64,000 nt of DNA. It comes from Vitellaria paradoxa. Its lineage: Eukaryota; Streptophyta; Magnoliopsida; Ericales; Sapotaceae. The position numbers and the translations under genes are program-made. The stretch covers positions 53,499,947-53,563,946 of the forward strand of contig CM034233.1 in NCBI GenBank assembly GCA_019916065.1, given 5' to 3'. The notes under the pieces were generated by a model, which was given only the letters and a program-made list of their open reading frames with translations, was not told the origin of the DNA and did no database searches. Below, one piece after another: positions 23,873-36,058 of the stretch. Each line of letters begins with the position of its first letter. Positions within the stretch are counted from its first letter, which is position 1.

Positions 23873-26667
23873 TGTAATACCCCAGAGTTTTGCATGAACA
23901 TAAATAAATGGTTATTCGAATATTTTGGAGGTATTCGCATGTTGGTTAAGAAGTAATTCTCATTAATTGTACTTTAGAGTTGGGAACTCTGAGAAGGATG
24001 AGCCAAACATGTGAGAGTTGGCATTTTAGCACCAGTGTAGAAGCGGGGGGCACCTTGGGTGCATGGAACGTGGGCACCCAAAGCTTGGGCACACACAACA
24101 TGGGCGCCTAAGAGTTTGGGCGCACGGTTGAGAACGTGTTGGGTGCCCGAGCTTTAGTAGAGTTGATTGGTATGGAGTATTCTGGAAGACACAATCGAGC
24201 CTCACCCCTATACACCTATATATAGGCTAGGGGGTAGAAAAATCTAGAATTACTATGGAACCATTAAAATATTAGCAAAAATTTGTATATATATATGTGT
24301 GCGGTGGAAGAGAGAGAGAAATATTGATTGGAAAAGAGGAACCCGGGAGGGAGAAGAAGAAGAACCAAGGAGGAACCAAGTGAAGTATTGTATGGTAAAT
24401 CTTTCTAACCTTAACCAAAATCAAATTAACTTTGTAAATATGTAACTAAGCACTCAAGGAACCTATCTATGTAATTTGTTTGTCTTTTAGATCAAAGGGT
24501 GAAGAGAACAAACCAAATTGAAGTTGGGAGTTTGAAATCGTGAAGAACCCTTCTCTTGTTCTCCATCTTTATTCAATTTGAGGTAGGGATTTTATGCTCA
24601 TTCTTACATATATGATGTGTAACAAGATCTAGAACAATATTTGGGTAACCATTGCAAGATTTGATTTCATTTATGGAAGAAAATGAGGGTTATACACACA
24701 TGTATAGATAGAGAGTGAGATAAGGATGTTTGATCCATAACTTGGCCCATAGTCAATGAAAACTCAGTTGGTTGGTTTCCTTTAATGCTTATAAGACTTG
24801 TGGAGATGTTATGAACATGAAAATTTAGGTATTTTAACTTAAAGTTAGTCAATTTAAGGTTCCAAGTATGGAAAACCAAGAAACTAGAAAATAGAGCATA
24901 AAACTCGTAACTTGGACCAAGCTGTGGGCACACGAGATAGACACAATTGGGTGCCCAACCCCTTGGGCGCCCAAGACATGGGCACCCGGCCTCCTTGGGT
25001 GCACAAGGCGTGGGCACACAAGCCTTTGGGCGCCCATCGAGCCTAGGTCCGATTTCTGATTTTGTTTGCATTGACCTTCTACCTTAGGTTTATAAAAGAG
25101 TTTAGTAACATGTTTTCACATGAAACTTTTATTTGATTAATTGCATGGATTTAAAAAGGGAAATGTGTTCCAAAAAGTGATTAAGGATTTGTTATCTTAA
25201 GCTAATGGGATTTAACTTGTAATGGTGAATGAGTGTTACCTTGAATGAAATGAATTGGAAGATTACTTTAAGATAAGAGTCTTAATCGAGTAGAATTGTG
25301 ATTATGTCTGGATGTAAACTAAGTGATGAGGTATATGAGCATGTGATTGATTAAGTAAAATGTGAATTGACAAAGAGACTCAAATTCATAATGATGATAA
25401 ATGTTGAATGTTTAATAAGGTTTGACCAATGTTGATATGTGATGAATCTTGGGATGAATCGAAAAGTGAATAAATGATTGAAGGAAATTGAAATGTGAAC
25501 TTTTGCTAATAAGTGATGGAAATTAAATGAGGCTTGGGTCAAATGAAATGAAGAGATAAAATGAGTTGTGTTCTATGATGAAATGGAATATGGTTATGTG
25601 TGTTGGAAAGTTTATGGTGATGAATGTGAATTGTGATTAAAGAATATTGAATGTGATGAATGATTGTTGTGTGCCGAGGGCTGTGGTAGGGTGCAAAAAT
25701 AGGAAGGGTCGTGAAATTATCCTTGGGTTGAAAGACCCGGAACCGGCGAAGGGTTTGGTGTCAATACCAGTGGGTTAGTAGCCCACAACATTGTGTGTGT
25801 TTTGGCTTCTCGTGGTCCTGGATTGCGATCCTAAATTACGACATCGGTTTATCGTTTCCATTAGGTATTGGCCCATAAAAGACGATATTGTTGATGCACC
25901 CAACCCCCGATGACTTGTGTGGTTATGGCAAAGTGATGGAATAATGAATAAGTGCTAAAGTGGAAATGGTTGTGTGATTAAATGTTCAATATGTGATATT
26001 ATGATATATGTTGAATATGTGATAATGTGATATAGAACGTGATTGGATATAAGTTGGGGAATTTAATAATGAAGAATAATTGGAATTGAATACAATACTA
26101 TGATGATGTTGAATGATGGTAAACATTTACTTAAGTTGAAACTAATTGATATTAATGAATTGTTATGGCTTATAGAAAGATGTTGGTGTATCTATGCATA
26201 TATGTACATTGGCATGCATGTGTTGATTACATACCATATATGTTTGTTTGAGGCATCGTGGGCACAAGTGGACCCGTGCTCATGTCCCTACAGATTTTGA
26301 TGAAGGACAAGTCATATCAATCAAGTGGGCTGATGGGGTTGAATTAGGAGTGCTTATGCATGAGCCTTTCTAAACTTAGCAAAACTTTTGGTTACTTAGT
26401 TTTATTTTATTTGAAATTGTATTATTATACATTGAGGACTTATTCAATTTGGTTGTAAGGGCCCTAAGGCCTAAGTTATGTATTAATGGGAGGAATGTTG
26501 GAAGTTTGGGACTTGACTATAGCTGAGGTTAGATTTTTGTTATCTCATTATATGTTTTGGGCTCACCTAGAGCTTTTTGTATTGCTCTGATCATGGAATG
26601 GTTATATTAGTACATGTTATGTGTGTTTATCACTCACCCCTCGGGTCATAAGATCCAGGGGGTGACA
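23873..26667 (+). repeat. 3' LTR of element E
   Basis: Same limits as the 5' LTR (TGTAATACCCC ... GGGGTGACA). Differences run to several percent and small indels occur (for example an added GTGCCCAACCCCTTGGGCGC block near 24952), so E is older than A and B. Confidence 0.9.
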
Positions 26668-27308
26668 GAGGGCAAATCAACTATCATCCCAATCCCTATA
26701 GCATAGATCAATCGAGTACGTGTGGGACTACAATCGGAATTCCTATTCTGGGGTAGAAGGTTAGTGCACGAGAACATATGAAGAGCCCAGTATTTGGCAT
26801 TTAGGGCAGAGAGTGGTTTCCCGTATTCACCAGTCCAATCTTGATTATCTGTCAAAATTTCTCTTGCTATTATGTTCAGGGGTGGACCTCCTTCTACTAG
26901 GTAGGTAAATTCAGGGTTCTGCACCCATGGTAGTTGGAATACATCTGCAAAATCGTCTGGTGTTAACTGAACCTCAATTTCTCGGACCCACCCATTAAGT
27001 TTCTCTCTCCCATTCCTCCGGTTTATTGAATTTTCTTTTATGTTAGCAAATAATTCCCTTACTACCTCAGAGATGAACGAGGCCTGGAACTGGGTAATAG
27101 ACAACCATTACCGGTCCTCAAAATTTTGGAATAGCAGGAATTCCTCACCCTTAAATTGATCAATTCTCCAAACCCTATCCACTACCACTGGCTTATGACA
27201 CCACACATCATCATATTGGATTTCAGCATCCCTTTTCCATAAACGGTCACTATCAAAGGGTGTGGGTCCCAATTGCCTATTAGCTCTCTTCTTAGTTCGT
27301 GGTGCCAT
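26668..27308 (-). pseudogene. Third open region, first ORF, 5' half (element D)
   Basis: Minus-strand frame from ATG at 27306-27308 (MAPRTKKRANRQLG). It is homologous to B 40784-41875 and contains the region VVRELFANIK ... VREIEVQLTPDDFADVFQLP ... KYWALHMFSCTNLLPQNRN ... RLIYAIGIGM. This pattern resembles the 'putative plant transposon protein' domain found downstream of pol in Athila-like elements; the resemblance is from memory of the family. A TAA for glutamine at 27105-27107 breaks it, and E interrupts it at 26667. Its job in the element is not known. Confidence 0.6.
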
Positions 27309-28183
27309 TGAACTAACAAAGGGTAAATATTGACAAACAAGATTAGAGCAATCCCTATGTCCACACAACTTTAGTGGCCCACTACTAATAAAGCATGAGA
27401 ATATTAAATAAAAGGAATTTGGGTTGTTCATGGGACCAAAACTTGGTTCGTGCCCTCCAATGATGGTGAGTGTGGTTTCTTCCCAAAAATTGGGGCCTAC
27501 CTTTGAAAATATTTAACCACAATGTTAATTAAACTTGTAATTGGGGCTAATTGAAGCAAAAGGTTCCCCATTTGGTCAGCCACACTCCCACCAGTGAGGA
27601 GGCATGAGGACCCACGGTTAGGTTCCAATCTTTACAAAGAAATCCATGGTCTAAGATGACTAGGTCCCATGGGTAGAGAAAGTATCCTTTGAAAGTTAAT
27701 TGAAAACGAAATTGGGGAACAAGATGAGAGGACGAGCCCTAGATATTGCAATCTTGAGGTTAGGGCTCCTATGGAGGAAAAAGAAGGCATAGCTCACTTG
27801 GAGAACCCAAAAACTTTGAAGAAACCAAGAAAGTTGCAGCAAAAACCCAAAGATTTTAGCAACCTGCGGCTTGTGATGGCTTGGATTGAAAGAAGAACCG
27901 TGTGGATTTGGAAGAATCAACAATAGAGTAAGTTGGGAAGGAAGAGATTGGTCAAAGAAAGAAGTTTAAGGGGCTTTAACAAGGTTACAGGTGTCCGGAC
28001 CGATTGAGCTAGCTTTCCTTGGTGAACCCACTGTGGTCCGGACTGGTGGATCACTTTGGGACAATTTTCATTTTTTTTTAACAAAAATTAAAAGTTAACT
28101 AATACTACTAATAACTAGAACCACCCTCTACTAACTTTAATTACTATCCTAATTAATATACAACAAAATCCTTCAATTGTGAA
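27309..28183 (-). other. Spacer between pol and third ORF of D, with palindrome sites
   Basis: No gene is seen. On the minus strand pol ends at 28184. Two palindrome sites follow (TGTGGTCCGGAC near 28031-28042 and TGTCCGGACC near 27991-28000), then a pyrimidine-rich leader, then the ATG of the third ORF at 27308. B has the same order (42536-42640, then 41875). Confidence 0.5.
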
Positions 28184-28269
28184 CTATTCATCAGGTGGGG
28201 GATCCAAAAGATCCCATGTCTCAATTAATCCCACGAAATTCTCCAGGTATGGTTTTAAGCGATGCCCAT
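28184..28269 (-). pseudogene. pol: Integrase C-terminal tail of D pol (cut by C)
   Basis: The last ~27 codons of pol ([23 protein letters not shown], stop at 28184-28186), the same ending as in B and H. The preceding codons lie at 62268 onward; element C inserted between them with duplication of CCCAT (28265-28269 and 62263-62267). Confidence 0.85.
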
Positions 28270-29969
28270 TGCTTGCTCAATTCCAATGTATTAATATTGG
28301 CTCGACCCCAAGTGCAGAGTGTCTATTGAAGCACAATAACCGGTGAGAACTGGATTGTGTCCACAGAGAGCCTTGATAAAAATTAGTGAACAAACAATTT
28401 TTGAAAAAAGTTTTAGGCAAATTTCAAACCCAAAATGAATGATAGAGATTGAATTTGGTTTTAGCAATGGTTGCTTGGGTAAAAGCTTTGTTTTAGAAAA
28501 CAAATTAAAGAAAACCTTGGATCCAAGACAAACTAGTAGTGATTGACAATAAATTCCAAGGGATCTACACCTAAAAAGAGTAATTCGGAAGATATTCTAT
28601 ATATAAAACCACTTAGAACAATCCAAATTTGATTTAAATAGGGAATTAGGAACAAAAATCTGATTGAGAATTCAAATCAAACACCTCATATGCATGATCT
28701 ATAGATTTTACTTATAAATTCTAAAATTAGCAATCACCATACAAATTTAAGAGAGATGCATGATAATTCTAAGTAGAAATTCATAGGCAAAACCATAAAC
28801 CATATAAATTCAGATTTCAATTGAAATCTCAACCCAAAATCAATAATAAATTCAAATCAAACATAGATTGATCCATTAACACATGAGATTTCAACATTAA
28901 GCCCATTACTTTGGAATTTTTTTGCAAATCAACTATGAGACTTGCCTTGAATCCAAGAGAGAAGTCTACTCAAACATAATGGAAGAAGAAAACAGTAGAA
29001 AATGAAGTAAATCCATTCATAAAATTGAAATTCTGCTACAAGGAATTAAGGAATTGAAATTTGAATACACTTTCTCTCTCTAAAATTCTCTCTCTATACA
29101 AGGAAACTCAATTGAAAGGAATGAATCTGTATATCCATATATGTGTATCTCAAACGACCTCCTTCGTACATATATATATGAAATATAACATATAAAAGCA
29201 CATAACTGCCCCTTTCTCAAAAGCTGAATTTTAGGATCCTCGCATTGCAGGTTGGTTCGAACAAACAGATGGTTCGAACCAACTTCTGGGACTTAGTCAA
29301 TTTTCACTCCAGTTGGACTTTGCACAGCCTCTATTGTTCTAACCAGTGTTTGAACAAAGGTTGGTTTGAATTAGGGTTCGAACCAAGTTCTGGGACTTAG
29401 AAAATTTTAATCTCCTGATGCTTGTCACCCTTCTGTTGATCGAACCAAGGTTTGAACAAGGGTTGGTTCGAACCAAGGTTCGAACCAAAATTCCATACTT
29501 AGAAATTTTTGATCTCCTGATGCTTGTCACCTTTCTGTTGATCGAACCAAGGTTCAAACCACATATGGTTTGAACAAAGGTTCAAACAACTTTGCCTTAG
29601 TTGATTTGTTCACTTGTTGGTCTGCACCAGCTTCTGTTGTTCTAACCAAGGTTCAAACAACCTATGGTTTGAACATTGGTTCGAACCACTTTTTCCAACA
29701 CTTAGCCAAATTCAGTTGCATCTTTCTCTGGTGTGCCTTCTGTAGTTAGAACATTGGTTTGAACAACAGTTGGTTCAAATATGTGTTTGAACCATTTTTT
29801 GGATTTCTTCCAATTTAGTCCAACTTCAATCATTTTAGTCCCAAACGCCTACAAATCACAAGAAGTCCTCATGAATGCATCTAAAACACTTTCTCATCTT
29901 TTTAGAATATAAATATACCTAACAAACCACAAATTAAGGTTAATGATTGTACTTTCTATAATACAATCA
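28270..29969 (-). repeat. 3' LTR of element C
   Basis: 1,700 bp; plus-strand ends TGCTTGCTCA and ATACAATCA. In element sense it begins with a hairpin (arms TGATTGTATT/AAGTACAATCA, one arm mutated here) and ends in U5 (CTCTGTGGACACAATCC). It is 60 bp longer than its partner, mostly because the palindrome array has more copies. Confidence 0.9.
29167..29795 (-). promoter_or_regulatory. GGTTCGAACC palindrome array and TATA box in C 3' LTR
   Basis: More than ten intact or altered copies of GGTTCGAACC (for example GGTTTGAAC, GGTTCAAACC) are spread over 29251-29795, joined by spacers such as CTTCTGTTGATC and TCTGGGACTTAG. On the minus strand the array lies upstream of TATATATAT (29170-29179) by about 72 bp, so it sits in U3 next to the core promoter. 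Confidence 0.55.
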
Positions 29970-32471
29970 CACCCCAACTTGAGTTTTGCTAGGCCCTAGC
30001 AAATTAGCTCAACAAAAAGTCACTTCTCAGTCTTTAACCTAATTCAAAGTTGCCCACGATATCTTAATGCAAATTCTATTGAATTTTCAAGTTCAACTCC
30101 CCAAGACAATCAAAAGCTAACATGGAACTTCATAGGAGCAACACTCTATTCATTGTATGGTTTTGAAATATGAATCAATTCATCATGCTCATAATTCCTC
30201 ACTAGAACATAGATCTAACTCAATGATGCACACAAATTCTCTCAAGTCTTGACTTCAATCCTCACAGGGCATACTCACTTTAATAAAATGAGAATTGGGT
30301 AAGACACTCTTGGAAGATTCTTTCATAAAGAGTAAGTGTAAAGCAAATTCTAATGAGAATCTTCCCTAAGTCAAAAACGATAAAATTCAATGAATATTGA
30401 ACTTGGTGTAGCTCTATGAAAGGAATAATCCATAGCAATGAGAATCTTGAACTATTTCACATTAAGAATTTCAATTTCAACCCATTAGACACCTTAGATC
30501 TGTTAGGTCTTTATTAGGTTGTAATGGGGCTAAGGGGTTGAATGTGGGACCAAGGAAGGGAAGGGATATTCCAAAATGTGCCTTGTTTGTGTAATTTTAA
30601 CCCTTTCTTCTCAATCTCACCCCAATCTTCTTTTCTTTTTTCCCTCACCCTTTTTGAATTCCCAAAATCTGAATTCTCCACAAACTCTCTCTTTTTTTTT
30701 AATATATATATATACATATTTTTTTTCATTCATTTTTCTCTTCTCTTTTTTTTTTCATTTTTCAAATTCTTTTTTTTTTAGCTGGAAAATGAAAAACATA
30801 TCCCTTTATCACTCTTCTTTTCCTTTCCTTACCTCTCATCAACCTCCATTTCCTTAAGAACTACCACTACCCTTGGCTCACTCTACCTCTTTTAAGCTTA
30901 TACACTACTAAGGTACTTAGGTAGGTTGTCAATATTTTGTAAGGGTTAGGGTATTGTTCAAGGCTCCAAAAGAATCATGCATTCATGCATCCATGCTCAA
31001 CTTGGCTCCAAAGGAAGATTAATTGAGAAGGAAAGGTCAATAAGGCTCAACAAATGCAAGGATGGCCTACTTCACCTCCAAGGGTTCAATTGAGTTGACA
31101 TATCCATTCCAATGTTCATGGTTCAAGTTGATGGGTTTCTCATGCTTAAGAATTCAAAACAAATAATTGGAGCTATTGAAAGGAGATAGATATGAAAAAC
31201 ATGTGAGATTAATTTCAATCACTCAACAAAGAAAGCTAAAGGCTCAAATCTCACAAGGAAAGTCTCCACTTATTAGAGAATAAATGTATGCATTTCTTGA
31301 GTAAAACTTATGTCCCAAGAGTTCATACTCACACAATTCCTTAATGCACAATTCAATTCCACACAACTTCAAAAGTGTTGAAACTATGAACTCCCTGTTG
31401 ACATTCAATGCTTATAGGATAATCACAAGAAATTCTCAAAAATAAGCATTAATCAACCATGTACAAGCCTTGAATCAAGTTATGAACTAAAAAGAAACTT
31501 CATTCCATTTCATTCAACTTCAAGTTTAACAAAAAGTGCATATTCAGCCTTTGGTTACAAAACATGTCAATGCTCACATCATAGGCTCAATAAAAGTCAA
31601 AAAGTCCTAAAACAAAGCAACAAAATTAACTAAAGTCAAAAGTACTACAACTCCTACTTGGTGACAAAACAAACTAGCTCCTATGATCTAAGAGTAAAGA
31701 GGAGGGTCCTCGGATGGCATTGATGAAGTCCCAGCATTTGCAGAAGGAAGCAGAAGCTCCAACTTAGCCTCAATGGCTGCAAACTCCTCTTAACCTTTTG
31801 TTCAAACATGTGTTTGAACCAATGTACATCAATAATCGTTCATAAGTTCAGCTCAACTCTGAATCCTACCTCCTCTTGCCATAGTTCATAAGAATTGAAT
31901 TGAATTGTCACCAAGACTAAAACTCTCTAAACCATTATTTACTAAAAAAAATTTAACTAAAAAGTCTCAAATTTCCAAAAATTAACCAAAAATTTTCAAA
32001 ATTTCCAAAAATTTTCGAAATTTGTAAAATTTTCTGATTTTTCTATTTTTTTTTTCAAAAATTCATGCACAGGGTAAATCATGTTATGCAACATCAATCC
32101 AATACACCAATCACAATCATGAAAATGGTTGCCTCCCCCCCAACTTAAATTGAACATTGTCCCCAATGTGGAAATATGCAATCAAATCATCATGAATATG
32201 GGAAGGAAGTTACCTTAGTCAATCAAATCCTTTATAAAAATACATGAATTGATGCACACAACTAATATCACCTGAATTGATTCTCCTTCCTTGCTTCCCC
32301 TAACTTGGATGACACTGTCAAGCTAAATTCATCAAAGATCACAATGATTGTTAGGAAAGCAAATAAGGAAACCCGAATTATGAATGATAATTCAATAAAA
32401 TAAAAGAAAAAGAAATGCAAACCTAAACACTACTCCTAATCTACTTTTAGTCATTGATTCAAAAATCTCAA
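29970..32471 (-). other. 3' non-coding region of element C
   Basis: Polypurine tract at the LTR (plus strand CACCCCAACTTGAG, 29970-29983); conserved block with TCTTTATTAGGTTGTAATG (30509-30527); T-rich tract (30690-30780, A-rich in element sense); a 20-bp palindrome GTTCAAACATGTGTTTGAAC (31800-31819); internal polypurine-like CCCCCCCCAACTT with a hairpin whose arms are ACATTG/CAATGT (32134-32170). A short open frame at 31688-31786 (minus; EEFAAIEAKLELLLPSAN) may be the last remnant of a third ORF. Otherwise I see no gene. Confidence 0.6.
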
Positions 32472-35400
32472 TCATTCAAATGAAGGTGGGTCCTCCAACT
32501 CCCAAGATTCCACCTCGGCCACAAAATTTTCAAGATACGGTTTCAAACGATGGCCATTCACTTGCAAAACTTGCCCATCCATAGGATTTTCTATCTTAAA
32601 TGATCCAAATTCATTCATAGACTTGATAATGTAAGGTCCAACCCATCTTGACTTCAACTTCCCATGAAAAAGGTGTAACCTAGAGTCATACAAAAGGACT
32701 TTCTGACCTACATGCAACTTTTTTTGCAAAATTTTCAAATCATGCAACCTCTTCATGGTGATCTTGGAGGCCTTTGAGCTCTCATAAGCATCATGCCTAA
32801 TTTCCTTTAATTCATTCAATTGCAATTTCCTTTGAATGCCTGACTCATCCATGCTCTCATTGAATTGTCTTACGGCCCAGTATGCCTTGTGCTCTATCTC
32901 CACAGGCAAGTGACAAGCCTTCCCATAAACTAACCTATAGGGAGACATACCCAAAATGGTCTTATATGCTATTCTGTATGCCTATAATGCATCGGTTAAT
33001 CTCAACGACCAATCCTTCCTAATTGGGTTCACAGTTTTCTCAATTATCCTTTTTATCTCCCTATTGGCTAATTCAGCTTGACCACTAGTTTGGGGATGAT
33101 AGGTTGTTCCTACCTTGTGAAATACCCCATATTTTCTCATCAACAAACCTACGGGTCTATTGAAAAAATGTATCCCTCTGTCACTAATCATTGCCCTTGG
33201 CATACCAAATCGAGAAAACACATTCTCCCTTAAAAATTTGATCACTACCCGATGGTCATTTGTTCTAGTCGGAATAGCCTCTACCCATTTAGACACATAA
33301 TCCACGGCTACCAAAATGTATTCATAACTAAAGGAATTCAAAAATAGCCCCATAAAATCCATTCCCTAACAATCAAAGATATCCAAAACATAAATGGGGT
33401 GCAAAGGCATCATATTTCTCCTAGTTAGGCCTCCAAGCCTCTGACATCTATCACATGCAAGGTAAAAAGCATGAACATCCTTAAACATGGTAGGCCAGTA
33501 TAATCCACATTGTAAGATCTTAGCTATAGTCTTTTTGGCTGAAAAGTGACCACCACATGCCAAGGTATGGCAAAACCTCATCACACTCTAAAACTCACTT
33601 TTAGGAATACACCTCCTAATGACTTGGTCTGGACAGTACTTGAAAAGATAAGGCTTATCCCAGAAAAAGAATTTCATGTTCCTAAAGAATTTCTTCCTAT
33701 CCAGTAAAGTCCAATGGGAGGGTATCATGCCTGAAGCCAAATAGTTTGCTATGTCAGCATACCAAGGAACTTGAGAAGACTTAACGACAGACACAAGAAG
33801 TAGGTCCTCATCTAGAAAGGTCTCATTAATGGGAGGGTCATAAGCTGTCAAGTCCTATTGAGGAAGTTTAGAAAGATGATCAGCTACCACATTTTCTACC
33901 CCCCGTTTATCCCTAATCTCTAGATCAAACTCCTGAAGCAATAAAATCTATCTAATCAGCCTAGGCTTGGAGTCTTGTTTAGTGAGAAGGAATTTAAGGG
34001 CAGCATGATCTGTGTAGACTGACATGTAAGCCAATCAAATAAGACCTAAACTTATCTAGTGTATATACTACTGCCAATAACTCCTTCTCAGTTGTGGTGT
34101 AATTCTTTTGGGAGTCACTAAGGGACTTACTGGCATACTATACATAAGGTCTTTTATCCTTCCTTTGACCCAAGACTGCACCTATGGCACAATCACTGGC
34201 ATCACACATCAATTCGAAATGCAAAGTCCAATCAGGTGTTTGAATGATAGGGGCTGAGGTGAGTAGCCTTTTCAACTTTTCAAATGCAGCCTGACATTCA
34301 AGGGTCCAATGAAAAGGTGCATCATGTACTAGAAGGTTACACAATGGTCAGGGTATAGCACTAAAAGATGCAATGAACCTTCTATAGAACCCTGCATGGC
34401 CAAGAAATGATCTCACTTCTTTCACACACCTAGGGGTCGGAAGCTTTTGAATGATTTCTACCTTAGCCTTATCTACTTCAATACCCCTAAAGGAAACAAC
34501 ATGGCCTAGGACTATACCTTGTGTCACCATAAAGTGACATTTCTCCCAATTCAACACTAGATTTTTCTCTTCACACCTTGCTAACACTTTTTCTAGATTC
34601 CTCAAACATGCCTCAAAATCACTCCCATACACAGTGAAATCATCCATGAATACCTCAAGAAACGTTTCCACAAAATCACTAAAAATATTCATTATGCACC
34701 TTTGAAATGTGGTCGGTGCATTACACAAACCAAAAGGCATGCGCCGGTAAGCAATGGTACCGAAAAGGCATGTGAATGTTGTTTTTTCTTGATCCTCAAG
34801 GGCGATCTTGATTTGGTTATAACCAGAATACTCGTCGAGAAAGCAATAAAATGGTTGTCCCGCAACCCTCTCTAGAACTTGATCAATAAAGGGCAAAGGG
34901 AAATGGTCTTTCCTAGTCACGGCATTTAACTTTCTATAGTCAATGCACATGTGCCACCCTGTCTGAATCCTAGTGGGCACAAGTTCATTGCTCTCATTCT
35001 TTACAACTGTAACTCCAGACTTCTTTGGAACAACCTGGGTAGGACTCACCCATTGAAAATTAGAAATGAGATATATGATCCCAGCATCTAGGAGCTTTAG
35101 GACTTCACCCTTAACTACTTCCTTCATGTTAGGATTCAACCTCCTCTGAGGTTGTCTCACTGGTTTAGCCCCCTCCTTTAGATAAATGGAGTGTGTGCAA
35201 ATGAGTGGGATAATCCCATGAAGGTCTGCGATTGTCCAACCTAGTGCTTTCTTATATCCCTTCAACATCTCAACTAGCCTCTCTTTTTGGTCCTTAGTAA
35301 GTTGGGATGATATGACCACTAGGTATGACTCTTCCTCTCCTAAAAAGGCATATTTAAGTTCACTAGGAAGTGGTTTCCTATCAAGCTTGGGTGGCTTGAC

Positions 35401-35652
35401 AACGGAGGATTCAGGGTTGTCCATAGCTGGGGTAAGATTCTTTATAGATTGGTTAGACTGCTCTATAGACATAATGGGTGCACTATCTAACCAATTCAAC
35501 ACTTCCAAAACATCCTCATCCTTATAATCTTTTCCATCTCCTAATGTCAATGCCTTTTCCAAAGGATCACTAACAAACTCCCTCTCGACATATTCCTCTG
35601 TAACTGTCTGAATCAAATCCACCTCTTTTATATCCTCATCCTCCTCTATGGG
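32472..35652 (-). pseudogene. pol: pol: RT, RNase H, integrase (element C)
   Basis: Minus-strand polymerase ending PSFE at 32472. RT has CIDYRKLNAVTRKDHFPLPF (34900-34960) and the FMDD box (34640-34655). RNase H has MCDASDCAIGAVLG (34170-34215) and the [11 protein letters not shown] region (33870-33900). Integrase has H2C2, the core ([24 protein letters not shown]) and the C-terminal domain ([14 protein letters not shown]). Defects: stops near 34345, 33852, 33585, 33363 (TGG to TAG) and 32979 (TGG to TAG), a frameshift between 33852 and 34137, and tyrosine in place of the third zinc ligand (AFYLACDRC). RT is separated from protease by TAG at 35653-35655, at the same codon as a stop in B. Confidence 0.9.
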
Positions 35653-36058
35653 CTACTTAACAACTCTAAAAATGTTCATCTCAGCTATCAAATTCCCAAA
35701 GGAGATTTTCATAAGACCATTCCTACAATTGATGACCACATTAGTGATTGCTAGAAAAGGTCTTCCTAAAATGATAGGAACGGGTGGAATGGAACCTTGA
35801 GGTGTAGGCTGAGTGTCTAAAACAATGAAGTCTACCGGATAGCAAAACTTATCAACCTGAATGAGCACATCCTCCAAAATGCCCCTAGGAATCTTAACCG
35901 ACATATCAGCCAATTGCAAAGTCGCTCTAGTCGACTTAAGTTCCCCTAAACCCAATTGTTGATAAACTATGTAAGGGAGAAGGTTGACACTAGCTCCTAA
36001 GTCTAGTAGGGCTTGTTTCACCTTGTGCTCACCTATGACACATGCTATGGTAGGGCAC
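35653..36058 (-). pseudogene. Protease segment of element C (cut by B)
   Basis: Retropepsin-like domain with the active-site region ALLDLGASVNLLPY (about 35970-36010), the flap-side LADMSVKIPRGI, and ILGRPFLA (35755-35780), ending NIFRVVK and a stop. DLGA in place of DTG/DSG is usual in Athila-like proteins. B entered at 36059; the N-terminal side (KYNNPGC) is at 58295 onward, with GGCAC duplicated. Confidence 0.85.

Larger units (their letters stand above)
16008..26667 (+). mobile_element. Element E: large non-coding LTR retrotransposon (LARD-like)
   Basis: Two long LTRs (2,790 and 2,795 bp) with TG...CA ends flank 5.1 kb. The primer site TGGTATCAGTGCC follows the 5' LTR after 3 bp and resembles the initiator-Met site. 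AAGGGGGGTGAA is the polypurine tract. The tail (TTGAGGACGAAATTTTTTTG) is typical of Tekay/Del-like chromoviruses. No gag or pol domain is recognisable, so either coding capacity has decayed or this is a non-autonomous derivative. Flanks AAGAG and GAGGG match at 3 of 5 bases. The third-ORF homology of D resumes precisely on both sides, which fixes the ends. Confidence 0.88.

Noticed and set aside
29251..29795. Regularly spaced repeat array that could resemble a CRISPR
   Set aside because: Units are 10-14 bp palindromes with unequal, repeated spacers inside an LTR of a plant element; no cas genes.
30514..30857. Overlapping Phe/Ser- or Lys-rich frames over T-rich DNA (also 38704-39024 and 48289-48627)
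   Set aside because: Low-complexity T/C or A/G tracts give long frames by composition; both strands and several frames are open at once.
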